Below are positions 29,664-38,613 of a stretch of 64,000 nucleotides of DNA, one piece after another. This stretch comes from Geomonas ferrireducens (lineage in GTDB: Bacteria > Desulfobacterota > Desulfuromonadia > Geobacterales > Geobacteraceae): contig NZ_SSYA01000002.1 in assembly GCF_004917065.1 (NCBI RefSeq), positions 1,217,897 through 1,281,896 of the forward strand. Direction: 5' to 3'. Position 1 is the stretch's first letter. Each line of letters starts with the position of its first letter. The translations under genes and the position numbers were made by a program. The notes under the pieces are model-generated. The model saw only the letters and a program-made list of their open reading frames with translations. It was not told where the DNA came from and did no database searches.

Positions 29664-30050
29664 CTATCCGCGCCTGCTTCTCACTTCTTCGTTGAACTTC
29701 TGCATGTTGCCGCTCAACTCTCCGGTCAAGGCATGATAGTCGTCTATCGCCCGTCCCAGTAGAAATTCCGCCTCGCTGCGCACATCCATGTGCACGTAGA
29801 GGTCGGTCTCGTGCGCCGGACTAGTTTCCCCGCGGACCGAGGCCCGTGCCGGTCGGAAAAGATTCAGCACGGAGCGCAAAGGAGTTTCCTTTTCACCGGC
29901 ACCGAGCCGCAACAACTGCCCAAGTATCTCCTCTGCGGCACCTGCCAGAGTAATGACACTAAAGAGATCCTTCTTGGCGAAGTACAGAAGCAACGCCGTC
30001 TCCAACTGGCGCACCGCGATCTCCTGTTTGTGATGTTTCTCTATGTTCAC
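29664..30050 (-). CDS. Uncharacterised small cytoplasmic protein
   Basis: 128 residues from a GTG at 30050 with GGGGGGACA directly upstream; an upstream in-frame ATG would place the start inside the rplI terminator. Mostly helical: EIAVRQLETALLLYFAKKDLFSVITLAGAAEEILGQLL-like residues 8-45, then a polar half with many charged residues. No motif recognised. Lies 80 bases beyond the rplI terminator, so it is transcribed separately. Confidence 0.65.
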   Translation of the reverse strand: MNIEKHHKQEIAVRQLETALLLYFAKKDLFSVITLAGAAEEILGQLLRLGAGEKETPLRSVLNLFRPARASVRGETSPAHETDLYVHMDVRSEAEFLLGRAIDDYHALTGELSGNMQKFNEEVRSRRG

Positions 30051-30123
30051 TGTCCCCCCAATGTGCGGCGCAAGTACGGGCTGGCAAAGATCTTTAGTCG
30101 CACGCGTCCATGCGGCTATCTTC

Positions 30124-30161
30124 AAAATAAAAAGGGCCGCTCTCACAGGAGGCGGCCCTTT
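30124..30161 (-). terminator. Terminator after rplI
   Basis: AAAGGGCCGC / GCGGCCCTT stem with T runs on both sides, likely bidirectional. Confidence 0.88.
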
Positions 30162-30194
30162 ATTGTTACAGACAGGTTCGGCTTTGCAGCGGTC

Positions 30195-30638
30195 CTAGGC
30201 CTTGGTGACCACGACCTTCAGGTTGGCCGCAACTTCCGGGTGCAGCTTAACGATGGCGGTGAACTCGCCCAGATGCTTGATCGGCTCGTCAAGCACGATG
30301 CGCTTGCGATCGATTTCCACGCCGACTGCCTTCAGCTGCTCGGCCAGTTCCATGTTGGTGACTGCGCCGAAAAGCTTGTCGTCTGCACCGGCCTGGTGTG
30401 CCAGGTTGAGGGTGATTGCTTCGATCTTGGCGCAAAGCTGCTTGGCAGCTTCGAGAACCTTGTTCTTCTTGTATTCGAGGTGACGCTTCGCGTGCTCGAG
30501 AGCCTTGGCGTTCTTCTCGGTAGCCTCGATGGCGAACCCTTTCGGGAGCAGGTAGTTCCTTGCGTAGCCCGGGGCTACCTTGACGATGTCGCCGATGTGA
30601 CCGAGGTTTTCAACGTTTTCCTTGAGAATCAACTTCAT
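30195..30638 (-). CDS. rplI: 50S ribosomal protein L9
   Basis: 147 residues, standard bL9. The N-terminal domain MKLILKENVENLGHIGDIVKV with GYARNYLLPKGFA near 28-40 is joined by a long helix (about 45-75) to the C-terminal domain. AGGAGGCAACAC precedes the ATG. Last gene of rpsF-rpsR-DUF2232-rplI. Confidence 0.97.
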   Translation of the reverse strand: MKLILKENVENLGHIGDIVKVAPGYARNYLLPKGFAIEATEKNAKALEHAKRHLEYKKNKVLEAAKQLCAKIEAITLNLAHQAGADDKLFGAVTNMELAEQLKAVGVEIDRKRIVLDEPIKHLGEFTAIVKLHPEVAANLKVVVTKA

Positions 30639-30661
30639 GTGTTGCCTCCTAGCCTGATTAG

Positions 30662-31615
30662 TTACAGGTTTTCCTGTTTATTGGGGGACCTGAAGTCCGC
30701 CCAGAGATCAAATATCCCTAGCGACGCGATCGCCAGCACCATCATGGGCTGGAAAACGAGGAGCAGGGTTGCCAACAACCTGATGAAGACCGGGACCGCC
30801 AGCTTCTGAAAGAAGAAGCTGATGATGGCGAGCCCCTGGGTCGAGTACAACGCACCCAGAACGATCAGTACGTTCAAGGCGGAGAGGTGCACTATGTTGT
30901 CAGGGACCAGCACGCAAAACCCGGCGGCTATAAGCAGCCATACGAGCGGCTCCGGGTTCTTGTACTTCTTGAAGTCACCGACCAGCAGCGGCATCCCCAT
31001 GCGTGAAACGATGCCCGCGATGAGCAGAAGGTTCAAGCATGCGATGACCCCGTAGGCGACGGTGACCATGGCCGGGTAGATGGTTACCACCAACTGCCCC
31101 GCCTGGTGCATCGAGTCATTGAGCGCCTTCAGCTCATCGCCCTTAACACCCGCCTTCTCGTAGAGAAGCGCGGTCTGGTTGATGCTGTTTTGCACGCCCT
31201 TGGTGATCTTCGCCTGCAGGTCTGCGCCGGTAGCGAGCCCGTAAACGACGGCTGCGGCAAGCAGGACCGAGACGTTGACCGCCACAGCGTAGATCACCGA
31301 GCGGGCCCCACCCTTGCCACGGGCAAGGAACTCGGGGAGCGCAAGGGAAAGCACGCCCGCCTGCAAAAGGTAGATCGCGGTGGCCGCCGGATCGGCAATC
31401 GCCAGAAGAAGCGCACTGCTTCCGAGGACGACGCCGAGACCGGTCCCCCTCCCCCGCTTCAAAGCATAGAAAGCGGCAGGAGCGGGGGCGAAGAGGCCGG
31501 GGATCATGCCGACCACGGGGAGGTAGACGAAAGCAAGGAAGAGCGTTACCGTAGCAACGCTCCCCTTGATCACATCAAAAACCTTACCCTGCGGAGGGTT
31601 CACCGGTAGCGGCAT
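30662..31615 (-). CDS. DUF2232 (YybS-like) membrane protein
   Basis: 317 residues with about eight hydrophobic segments, matching the YybS/DUF2232 family that commonly sits between rpsR and rplI. Function unknown in the family, possibly small-molecule transport. The ATG adjoins the rpsR stop, so it is translationally linked with S18. Confidence 0.85.
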   Translation of the reverse strand: MPLPVNPPQGKVFDVIKGSVATVTLFLAFVYLPVVGMIPGLFAPAPAAFYALKRGRGTGLGVVLGSSALLLAIADPAATAIYLLQAGVLSLALPEFLARGKGGARSVIYAVAVNVSVLLAAAVVYGLATGADLQAKITKGVQNSINQTALLYEKAGVKGDELKALNDSMHQAGQLVVTIYPAMVTVAYGVIACLNLLLIAGIVSRMGMPLLVGDFKKYKNPEPLVWLLIAAGFCVLVPDNIVHLSALNVLIVLGALYSTQGLAIISFFFQKLAVPVFIRLLATLLLVFQPMMVLAIASLGIFDLWADFRSPNKQENL

Positions 31616-31894
31616 TTACGCGGTCGCGTGGCTGCCTGCGATCGGGAGCAGCGCGATGTTCCTGGCACGCTTGATCGCCTCGGTGATTTCCCTCTGGTGC
31701 TTGGAGCAGTTACCGGAGATACGGCGCGGGATGATCTTGCCGCGCTCGGATACGAAGTAACGAAGGGTACGGGGATCCTTGTAATCGATGCTAACCTGCT
31801 TGTCTGCGCAGAAACGGCAGACCTTGCGACGCTGGAACGGACGCTTCTTCCTCGGCCCGCTGCTGGTTCTCTGGGGTGCTCTTTCGTCAGCCAT
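31616..31894 (-). CDS. rpsR: 30S ribosomal protein S18
   Basis: 92 residues. bS18 core [17 protein letters not shown] and [20 protein letters not shown] are clear. The CxxC plus later Cys pattern suggests a zinc-binding (C+) form. N-terminal 20 residues are basic and variable. Three bases after rpsF. Confidence 0.97.
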   Translation of the reverse strand: MADERAPQRTSSGPRKKRPFQRRKVCRFCADKQVSIDYKDPRTLRYFVSERGKIIPRRISGNCSKHQREITEAIKRARNIALLPIAGSHATA

Positions 31895-31897
31895 CTT

Positions 31898-32299
31898 TTA
31901 TTCCTCCACCGTAGTAGTCGTTTCGGCCGGAGCCTCGGTAGCGGCGGCAGCCACTTCCTCGGTCCCTTCCTCGGCGCTCTTAACCGGAGCGGCCGCCGGG
32001 GCAACCACTTCCTGCTCGAGTTTCACGCTCTGGTACCTGATCACCTTGTCGTCAAGACGCAGACGACGCTCAAGCTCTGCGATCAACGGGGCATCGGCGT
32101 CAAAACGGAGGTAAAAGTAACGGCCACGCGGGTTCTTGTTGATCGGGTAGGCAAGCTTCCTGGTGCCCCAGTCCTCAAGCCTCTTGAAATCGCCGTTCAT
32201 GCTGGCGATGACGTCCTGTACCTTGGTGGAAAGAGCTTTGATCTCTTCGTCACCGAGGTCCGGCTGGACGATGTAAATCGTCTCGTACATCCTGCTCAT
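31898..32299 (-). CDS. rpsF: 30S ribosomal protein S6 with acidic/Ala-rich tail
   Basis: 133 residues. The bS6 fold (about 1-100) begins MYETIYIVQPD and contains LEDWGTRKLAYPINKN. The last 30 residues are low-complexity Ala/Glu/Thr ending TTTTVEE, longer than in many S6 proteins; in E. coli the S6 tail receives added glutamates. GAGGAGGCTTAACA precedes the ATG. Confidence 0.97.
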   Translation of the reverse strand: MSRMYETIYIVQPDLGDEEIKALSTKVQDVIASMNGDFKRLEDWGTRKLAYPINKNPRGRYFYLRFDADAPLIAELERRLRLDDKVIRYQSVKLEQEVVAPAAAPVKSAEEGTEEVAAAATEAPAETTTTVEE

Positions 32300-32383
32300 T
32301 GTTAAGCCTCCTCACGGTTAATTTAGCCCCGGTCCAACCCGGAGCAAGGAGATACGGCCATGGGCCGTTCTGGTGAACGCTGC

Positions 32384-32412
32384 TTATTACTACAGTTTTC
32401 AAACTTTGACAA
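32384..32412 (-). promoter_or_regulatory. Promoter of rpsF-rpsR-DUF2232-rplI
   Basis: On the minus strand TTGTCA (32412-32407), 17-base spacer, TAATAA (32389-32384), about 85 bases before rpsF. Confidence 0.7.
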
Positions 32413-32461
32413 GCAAAAGATGGCGAAATGGGCGAATATTATTTACCCATCCCAGCGCACA

Positions 32462-33556
32462 CTACACGTTGAACCTGAAGTGCATGACGTCACCGTCCTG
32501 CACCACGTACTCTTTCCCCTCAAGACGCATCAGGCCCTTCTCCTTGGCGCCTGATTCACCACCGGAGGCTATGAAGTCCTTGTAGGCGATAACTTCAGCG
32601 CGGATGAACCCTTTCTCGAAGTCGGAGTGGATCACGCCGGCCGCCCCGGGAGCCTTGGTCCCGCGGGTGATGGTCCAGGCACGCACTTCCTTCACCCCTG
32701 CGGTGAAATAGGTGATGAGGCCGAGAAGTTCGTAGCCCGAGCGGATCAGGCGGTCCAGGCCTGACTCGGCAAGTCCCATCTCCTCGAGAAAGGCCTGCTT
32801 CTCCTCGCCCTCCAGTTCGGAAATCTCCGCCTCGATGGAACCGCAGATGAACACGACGCCGTTGCCTTCCTTGGCCGCGAGTTGGCGCACCTCCTCGACG
32901 TAGGGGTGTTTCCCTTCCAGGTCGTCCTCGGCCACGTTGGCGACATAAAGAACAGGCTTCGCGGTCATCAGGTGCATATCGCGCAGGATCAGCCTCTCGT
33001 CCTCGTTCTCCGCGAGGTTGCGCGGGGAAAGCCCCTTTTCCAGGGTCGCCTTCACCTTCTGGCAGAACTCCACGTCTTCCTTCGCCTTCTTGTCGCCGCT
33101 TCTCGCCTGTTTTTCGGTGCGCAGCATGCGCTTTTCCACCGTATCCAGATCGGCGAGGGCAAGCTCGGTCTGGATCACCTCGATGTCACGCACCGGGGAA
33201 ACGCTTCCGCTCACGTGGACCACGTTCTCGTTCTCAAAGCAGCGCACCACGTGCAGGATTGCGTCGACGGAACGGATGTGCCCCAGGAACTTGTTGCCGA
33301 GCCCCTCGCCCTGGCTCGCGCCCTTCACCAGTCCGGCTATGTCGAGGAATTCTATGGTGGTGGGAAGGATGCGCTCGGGGTGCACGATCTCGGCGAGCTT
33401 ATCCATGCGCGGATCGGGAACGGAAACGATGCCGACGTTGGGGTCGATGGTGCAGAACGGGTAGTTGGCGGACTCGGCACCTGCCGAGGTGAGCGCGTTG
33501 AAGATGGTCGACTTCCCGACGTTGGGGAGACCTACGATGCCGCAGTTAAAGCCCAT
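32462..33556 (-). CDS. ychF: Obg-like GTPase/ATPase YchF
   Basis: 364 residues, normal for the family. P-loop GLPNVGKST at 8-16, with the family NxxE-type specificity favouring ATP, a coiled-coil insert (about 130-200) and a C-terminal TGS domain (about 280-364) ending [11 protein letters not shown]. It binds ribosomes and acts in translation and stress. AAAGGATAAATC precedes the ATG. Twenty bases after pth. Confidence 0.97.
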   Translation of the reverse strand: MGFNCGIVGLPNVGKSTIFNALTSAGAESANYPFCTIDPNVGIVSVPDPRMDKLAEIVHPERILPTTIEFLDIAGLVKGASQGEGLGNKFLGHIRSVDAILHVVRCFENENVVHVSGSVSPVRDIEVIQTELALADLDTVEKRMLRTEKQARSGDKKAKEDVEFCQKVKATLEKGLSPRNLAENEDERLILRDMHLMTAKPVLYVANVAEDDLEGKHPYVEEVRQLAAKEGNGVVFICGSIEAEISELEGEEKQAFLEEMGLAESGLDRLIRSGYELLGLITYFTAGVKEVRAWTITRGTKAPGAAGVIHSDFEKGFIRAEVIAYKDFIASGGESGAKEKGLMRLEGKEYVVQDGDVMHFRFNV

Positions 33557-33575
33557 GATTTATCCTTTTAAGTCG

Positions 33576-34142
33576 TTACTTCGCGTTGAAGATGCTCATC
33601 GCCTTCGGCATACCTTCCTTCATCGCCATCTCGATGGCGTCCAGGGAGGTGTCCAGCACGTCCAGCAGTTCGTTCATCTCTTCCTTGGCGAAGTTGGTGA
33701 GCACGAAGTTCACCACGTCGCCGTGCAGCGGCCGTCCGATACCGACGCGCACACGGGCGAAGGAAGTGGAACCTAATTCCTGGGCCAGCGAGCGTAGCCC
33801 GTTGTGCCCGCCGTGACCGCCCCCTTCCTTGAGCCGCACCTTGCCGAAAGGGATGTCCAGGTCGTCATGGATCACGATGAGATCAGAGAGGGACAACTTG
33901 TAGAAGCGGAGCGCCTCGGCGACCGAGCGCCCGGAGAGGTTCATGAAGGTCTGCGGCTTGAGGAGATAGACACGCTCGCCCGCCCAGTTCCCGTCACCGG
34001 AAAGCCCGGAGAAGGCCTTCCTGGTGACGGAGATACCGGACTGGCTGGAGAGACGGTCTAAAACCATGAAACCCGCGTTGTGGCGGGTCCATGTGTACTT
34101 GGGCCCGGGGTTGCCGAGCCCTACGATCAGTTTTGCAGCCAT
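33576..34142 (-). CDS. pth: Peptidyl-tRNA hydrolase
   Basis: 188 residues. LIVGLGNPGPKYTWTRHNAGF at the start gives the catalytic His (TRHN, about residue 20); FMNLSG near 66 and the Asp of IHDDLDIPFG near 92 complete the site. It frees tRNA from stalled peptides. Follows rplY by 11 bases. Confidence 0.97.
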   Translation of the reverse strand: MAAKLIVGLGNPGPKYTWTRHNAGFMVLDRLSSQSGISVTRKAFSGLSGDGNWAGERVYLLKPQTFMNLSGRSVAEALRFYKLSLSDLIVIHDDLDIPFGKVRLKEGGGHGGHNGLRSLAQELGSTSFARVRVGIGRPLHGDVVNFVLTNFAKEEMNELLDVLDTSLDAIEMAMKEGMPKAMSIFNAK

Positions 34143-34153
34143 AGCGGTCCTGG

Positions 34154-34741
34154 TTAGGCGGCAGTCTCTTCCTCAGCGGCGGCTTTGCGCCCGAGGATGC
34201 TGACCACCGGAGCCTTCGGATCGCTCAGGATGGCGGTGCCCACCGGAGCCTTGATATCACCCACGTGGACGGAGTGGCCGATGGCAAGCTCGACGACGTC
34301 GACGTTGATGTGCGACGGGATGTGAACCGGGAGGCACTCGACCTCAACTTCGTGCATTGCGAAATCGAGGAAGCCGCCCGCCTTGACGCCGGCCGGGGTG
34401 CCGACCAGGTTCAGTTTCACGTGCACCTTCACCTTGTCGGCGAGGTTGATCTTGTGCAGGTCTACGTGACGCGGGATGTTCTTCAGGGAGTCGCGCAGCA
34501 GGTCAGCCACGATGACGTTGGTGCCTTCCAGTGCGGGGACGCCCTGCAGGGTCAGGATGTGGTTGCGGCCGCCCTCGCCTGCGATGGCTTCGGAAAGCTC
34601 TCTCTGGCCCAGGGAGATGCAGACCGGCTCAAAACCTTTACCGTACACGACGGCCGGAACACGGCCGGCAGCGCGAAGACGACGGCAAATACCCTTGCCG
34701 GTTTTTTCTCTCAGTTCAACATTCAGCACCTGCTTACTCAT
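34154..34741 (-). CDS. rplY: 50S ribosomal protein L25 (Ctc form)
   Basis: 195 residues, the long two-domain TL5/Ctc type: 5S rRNA-binding domain (about 1-95) plus C-terminal beta domain. [17 protein letters not shown] at the start. GGAGGATGT precedes the ATG. Between prs and pth as in many bacteria. Confidence 0.96.
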   Translation of the reverse strand: MSKQVLNVELREKTGKGICRRLRAAGRVPAVVYGKGFEPVCISLGQRELSEAIAGEGGRNHILTLQGVPALEGTNVIVADLLRDSLKNIPRHVDLHKINLADKVKVHVKLNLVGTPAGVKAGGFLDFAMHEVEVECLPVHIPSHINVDVVELAIGHSVHVGDIKAPVGTAILSDPKAPVVSILGRKAAAEEETAA

Positions 34742-34799
34742 ACATCCTCCGATGTCAATCTTGGTATTTGATCTTCCAATGACAGTTTTATATTTGGTA

Positions 34800-35750
34800 C
34801 TACACGAAAAGGGAGCTGACGGATTCGTCCTCGTGGATGCGGCGGATCGCCTCAGCCAGAAGGTCGGCCACGGACAACACTCTCAGTTTCTCGGTCTGTT
34901 CAGCCTTCTCCCCAAGCGGGACCGTGTCCGTGATGACCACTTTCTCGATGACGGAGTTGTTGATCCTCTCGATCGCCGGACCGGAGAGAACACCGTGGGT
35001 GGCGCAGGCATAGACGTTGGCGGCGCCGTGCTCCTTGAGCGCGAGGGCTGCCTGGGTCAAGGTCCCGGCGGTGTCGATCATGTCGTCAAGGATGATGGCG
35101 TTCTTCCCCTTGACGTCACCGATCAGGTGCATGACCTCCATGACGTTCGGACCGGTGCGGCGCTTGTCGATCACGGCGAGAGTGCAGCCAAGCCTCTTGG
35201 CGAAGGCCCTGGCGCGCTCGGTACCGCCGGCATCGGGGGAAACCATGACCAGGTTGTTCAGGTCGTCCGCGAAGCGGCTCTTCAGGTGGGCGAGGAGCAC
35301 CGGCGCGGCGTAGAGATTGTCCACCGGGATATTGAAAAAGCCCTGGATCTGACCGGCGTGCAGGTCGATGGTCACCACCCTGTGGGCACCCGCCGTGGTG
35401 ATCAGATCGGCCACCAGTTTGGAGCTGATCGGCGTCCTCGGCGCGGCCTTGCGGTCTTGCCGCGCATAGCCGTAGTACGGCATGACGGCGGTGATGGTAT
35501 GGGCCGACGCCCTTTTAAGCGCGTCGATCATGATGAGCAGTTCCATGAGATTGTTGTTGGTCGGGCAGCAGGTCGACTGCACCACGTAAATATCCCGCCC
35601 ACGAACGTTCTCGCCGATTTCGACCATGATCTCGCCATCGGAAAAGGTCCTCACCTTGGCCTTGCCAAGGGGCACCTTGAGGCAATCACAGATCTTCTCC
35701 GCCAGAACCGGATTCGAGTTACCGCTGAACACCCTGATCTTGTTTTCCAT
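34800..35750 (-). CDS. prs: Ribose-phosphate pyrophosphokinase
   Basis: 316 residues. Makes PRPP for nucleotides, His, Trp and NAD. Motifs: [11 protein letters not shown] near 130, [16 protein letters not shown] near 168 and the PRPP loop [12 protein letters not shown] near 218. A good promoter lies 100 bases upstream. In relatives ispE and tRNA-Gln usually adjoin prs; here they are 14 kb away. Confidence 0.97.
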   Translation of the reverse strand: MENKIRVFSGNSNPVLAEKICDCLKVPLGKAKVRTFSDGEIMVEIGENVRGRDIYVVQSTCCPTNNNLMELLIMIDALKRASAHTITAVMPYYGYARQDRKAAPRTPISSKLVADLITTAGAHRVVTIDLHAGQIQGFFNIPVDNLYAAPVLLAHLKSRFADDLNNLVMVSPDAGGTERARAFAKRLGCTLAVIDKRRTGPNVMEVMHLIGDVKGKNAIILDDMIDTAGTLTQAALALKEHGAANVYACATHGVLSGPAIERINNSVIEKVVITDTVPLGEKAEQTEKLRVLSVADLLAEAIRRIHEDESVSSLFV

Positions 35751-35849
35751 TAACGCACCGGCCCTCTCTGCTTCTTTTCTTTATAAATTAGCTGCGTGTG
35801 TACCAGCCGAAACCTCAGGAATCCACATCCCAAATCCAGGAAACGCTAC

Positions 35850-35878
35850 TTAATACAATACTTGCCTTGTGAAGTCAA
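35850..35878 (-). promoter_or_regulatory. Promoter of prs
   Basis: On the minus strand TTGACT (35878-35873), 17-base spacer, TATTAA (35855-35850). Confidence 0.75.
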
Positions 35879-35994
35879 CGGAAAACCTGCCTTCACCGAG
35901 GCCATCTTTGTGCCGGCACAACGGGTCAGCAGGCGACGCCCCCCGCCCCGACCCATGGGCGCACGACACAAAAAACTTGTTGCAGAACTGTATG

Positions 35995-36023
35995 TTGACA
36001 AAATCGGCTACAGTTTGTATGGA
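35995..36023 (+). promoter_or_regulatory. Promoter of PilZ gene
   Basis: TTGACA at 35995-36000, 17-base spacer, TATGGA at 36018-36023, 58 bases before the PilZ start. The 331-base gap before the PilZ gene otherwise holds only the prs promoter. Confidence 0.7.
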
Positions 36024-36081
36024 TCATGGTCGATAAGGAACCTGCCTGACATTCTATAAGCATGCGAGGAGGGCTTCACCC

Positions 36082-36507
36082 ATGAACCAGCGGCGTTTTC
36101 ACCGGGTTAAACACACGGCACCCGGCGAACTGAAACATCTTGAAATGAAATATCGTTGCCGCATCGAAAACATATCGCTTCGCGGCGCGCTCATCAGTGC
36201 GGACGAATGTCTGATGGTTCCGCTCAACGAATCCTGCACCCTTTCCATCGAGGTCTCCCCCGGGGAAGCCCCCATGGTCATCACGGTCAGCGTGGTGCAC
36301 TGCTTCTTCTCGATGATGGGTGTGAAGTTCACTGCCTTCGAGGGGAACGCTGAGCAGACCCTGCTCGAACTGATCAAAAGGATCACGACCGAGCCGGAAA
36401 AGCTTATGCAGGAATGGGAAAGCATTCAGCAGGAAAAGGCGGGACGCAAACAGCAGACCGTTGCCGGGCCTGCCGTCGCGATTTCTAACGAAGGAATCAG
36501 AGCTTGA
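36082..36507 (+). CDS. PilZ-domain c-di-GMP-binding protein
   Basis: 141 residues. A single PilZ domain with RRFHR at 4-8 and the N-x-S-x-x-G-type ENISLRGALI near 30-39, the two c-di-GMP contact motifs. A helical tail (about 95-125) follows. No signal peptide or other domain, so an adaptor that relays c-di-GMP to another protein. GCGAGGAGGGC lies upstream. Target unknown. Confidence 0.88.
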   Translation: MNQRRFHRVKHTAPGELKHLEMKYRCRIENISLRGALISADECLMVPLNESCTLSIEVSPGEAPMVITVSVVHCFFSMMGVKFTAFEGNAEQTLLELIKRITTEPEKLMQEWESIQQEKAGRKQQTVAGPAVAISNEGIRA

Positions 36508-36517
36508 AGCCTTACGG

Positions 36518-36892
36518 CTAGTGACTGCCGAAGCCGTCGGGACGTGAAGAGGAGGGAACGCGCCTTTCATAGGGAAGGCAGCTGTTAATATTCAGCACCT
36601 CCTCAGCAAGCGCCACACTCTTGTACCTCAACGAAACCTGTTCCAGTTTGTCCTTCAGCCGGACGAGAACGTCCAGACTCTCCGTACGTGCGTATTCGTT
36701 GTACAACTGCATCACTTCCATGAAAACGCAGTCGAGAGATTCCTCAATGGATGGGCGCACGTCACGAGGCTCTGCTTTTCTCTCATCCGCACCGGCATCA
36801 GCGTTCCGGCGTGCTTCCTCCCTGAAACGGCATAGCGCGAGCCTGTCGATCTTGTACTTGGCGTTGCCGATATCAAGGATACTTCTAACCAT
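36518..36892 (-). CDS. Uncharacterised small helical protein
   Basis: 124 residues, mostly helical and charged, with MEVMQLYNEYARTESLDVLVRLKDKLEQVSLRYKS-like residues around 58-92. It has no recognised motif, signal peptide or membrane segment. A G-rich ribosome site (GAGGGGGGGAG) precedes the ATG. Convergent with the PilZ gene, 10 bases apart. Confidence 0.7.
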   Translation of the reverse strand: MVRSILDIGNAKYKIDRLALCRFREEARRNADAGADERKAEPRDVRPSIEESLDCVFMEVMQLYNEYARTESLDVLVRLKDKLEQVSLRYKSVALAEEVLNINSCLPYERRVPSSSRPDGFGSH

Positions 36893-37046
36893 GCTCCCCC
36901 CCTCGTACTACACTTGTATAAAACAGAACAACAAAAGGCATCGCTTACAGTAGTAGAAGTTCGGCAGTGCTTCGGAAAACTTTAGTCATTTTCGCCCCTA
37001 TCTGCTTGTGATCAGTAGGAAACACCCGACACAAGCAAAACCGCGC

Positions 37047-37074
37047 TTGACAGGGTACAGGCCTTGCGTTATCG
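37047..37074 (+). promoter_or_regulatory. Promoter ahead of the cyclic-dinucleotide riboswitch
   Basis: TTGACA at 37047-37052 with TTATCG at 37069-37074 (16-base spacing), about 30 bases before the aptamer. Confidence 0.6.
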
Positions 37075-37104
37075 TTCCTGCGAAAACCGCAACAGCACCG
37101 ATAG

Positions 37105-37180
37105 ACGACAATACTAAACCATCCGCGAGGATGGGACGGAAAGCCTACAGGGTCTCTCAGAGACAGCCGGGTCGCCGAAA
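37105..37180 (+). ncRNA. GEMM-I riboswitch, predicted cyclic AMP-GMP (3',3'-cGAMP) type
   Basis: The aptamer core is unmistakable: AAACC (37116-37120), a P2 stem capped by a GCGA tetraloop (37125-37128), GGGACGGAAAGCC (37133-37145), a short P3 stem, and CAGCCGGGTCGCCGA at the end. Aligned to the V. cholerae Vc2 numbering, position 20 (37113) is A where c-di-GMP binders have G, the change known to select cyclic AMP-GMP in Geobacter. Positions 21 and 46 are C and G in place of G and C, a compensated pair that supports the alignment. Confidence 0.9.
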
Positions 37181-37212
37181 TATCACATAGATATTAGGCC
37201 CCGGCTTTTTTA
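37165..37212 (+). terminator. Riboswitch-controlled terminator
   Basis: AGCCGGG (37165-37171), the 3' part of the aptamer, can pair with CCCGGCT (37200-37206), with an inner ATATC/GATAT stem, followed by TTTTTTATT. Ligand binding would hold the first arm and prevent termination, giving an ON switch. Confidence 0.85.
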
Positions 37213-37303
37213 TTGCGCGGAGTTTGAGACAGAGACAGAGAAGTCCCTGCTTGAGCTCGGGATACAAAAGACGGGGCAAATACCACCCCGAAAGGAATCC
37301 GAC

Positions 37304-37573
37304 ATGCGCATGAAACCACCCTCAACCTCACTGGCTGCCTTAGCTCTTACCTGCTTCATGCTGGCAGCCCCTACGACAAGCCACTCCGGAACCGTCGGCG
37401 TTAACATCCAGCTTAACGGCTACCTCCCCGCCCCCCCAGGAGTACACATCTACTACGACTCCGGGCGTCCGTATTACGTAGAGAACCACCAGCGGGTTTA
37501 CCTGAAGAAAAATGAGAAGGACCACCACGACCACGGCAAGAAGAAAGGACACAAAAAGCATCATCGTGACTAA
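37304..37573 (+). CDS. Small exported His/Lys-rich protein under riboswitch control
   Basis: 89 residues. Signal peptide about 1-27 (LAAPTTSHS). The middle has GVNIQLNGYLPAPPGVHIYYDSG-like sequence and the last 20 residues are almost all Lys, His and Asp (KKNEKDHHDHGKKKGHKKHH), a possible metal-binding tail. The opening block resembles proline-rich YXWXXA-type exported proteins. AAAGGAATCCGAC precedes the ATG. It is the first gene behind the cyclic-dinucleotide riboswitch, so it is probably part of the extracellular electron-transfer or surface programme (inference). Confidence 0.8.
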   Translation: MRMKPPSTSLAALALTCFMLAAPTTSHSGTVGVNIQLNGYLPAPPGVHIYYDSGRPYYVENHQRVYLKKNEKDHHDHGKKKGHKKHHRD

Positions 37574-37606
37574 CAGCGGATCTCCAAACAAAAGGAGGAC
37601 ACCACA

Positions 37607-38539
37607 ATGCGAAAGATCTTTGTTTCCTACCGTTATCTGCTCATCGCCCTTTGCACCGTCACCGCAGCCCTTTTGTACCTGGGAGGATGCGGCGGAGGCG
37701 GCAGCAGCAGCACCAGCAAGGGGACCCTCAAGCTTGCCATCACCGACCGTCAAAGCGACGAATTCCAGAACCTTTTCATATCCATCCGTGAAATAAGGCT
37801 CGTGCCCGCGGGGCATGAAAACGCCGCCGACAACGACCCCGCACTGCCCGTATTCGCAAGCTACACCACCGCCAGGTCGGTGGACGTGATGCAGTTGCGC
37901 TTCAGCCAGGAAACCTTGGGCGACCTCGCCCTCCCCGCCGGCACCTACAGCCAGATCCGCCTCATCCTTGATCCGAACCCGGGCGGCAACCAGGATCCGG
38001 TCAACTACCTCGTCCTGGCGAGTGATCCCAACACGAAGATCCCTCTAACCACGCCGAGCGGACAGCAATCCGGGCTCAAGATCCTCGGACCGATCGAGGT
38101 CAAGCCTGGCGTCATCAACGCCGTCATGATCGACTTCGACCCAAATACGGCCGTGGTGAAGCGCGGCAACACCGGACAGTACAACTTCAAGCCTACCGGG
38201 ATAAGGCTCATCCAGATGGCGAACATGCTTGAGACCTTCGGTTCCATCGCAGGCAACGTCAGCAATCCGTCCGTCAACTGGAGCAGCGCCACCGTCTCCG
38301 TCAAGCGCCGCGGGACCATCAACGACACCAACCCGATTGCAGCGGGGCAGATCTTCGCGACCTATACCAGCGGCAAGTGGCAGGCGCCTTTCTCCGCCTT
38401 CGTTCCTGCCAACACCACCGACTACGGCTACAAGGCCTTCATAAGCGCGAACGGCTTCGCCCTGTACTCGTCGGCAGCGGTATCGGTCACCGCCGGTCAC
38501 GAAACATCTCTGGGTGAGATCACCCTAACACCACAGTAA
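37607..38539 (+). CDS. DUF4382 lipoprotein
   Basis: 310 residues. A lipoprotein signal peptide ends in LGGC (Cys near residue 28) followed by a GGGGSSS linker. The DUF4382 beta domain starts GTLKLAITDRQ and runs to about 195; a second beta domain (about 205-310) is like carboxypeptidase-regulatory or Ig-type folds. Anchored in a membrane, role unknown. AAAGGAGGACACC precedes the ATG. It lies 33 bases after the small His-rich gene and probably shares the riboswitch-controlled transcript. Confidence 0.88.
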   Translation: MRKIFVSYRYLLIALCTVTAALLYLGGCGGGGSSSTSKGTLKLAITDRQSDEFQNLFISIREIRLVPAGHENAADNDPALPVFASYTTARSVDVMQLRFSQETLGDLALPAGTYSQIRLILDPNPGGNQDPVNYLVLASDPNTKIPLTTPSGQQSGLKILGPIEVKPGVINAVMIDFDPNTAVVKRGNTGQYNFKPTGIRLIQMANMLETFGSIAGNVSNPSVNWSSATVSVKRRGTINDTNPIAAGQIFATYTSGKWQAPFSAFVPANTTDYGYKAFISANGFALYSSAAVSVTAGHETSLGEITLTPQ

Positions 38540-38613
38540 TTGATCGTTATGTGCCCGGTCTGTCCCCAACAGGGGAGGACCGGGCACTACTCTTAATCAG
38601 GAGAACAGGCTGT

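Noticed and set aside
37008-37190. 60-residue + strand frame
   Set aside because: It overlaps the riboswitch aptamer and has no ribosome site or sensible composition.
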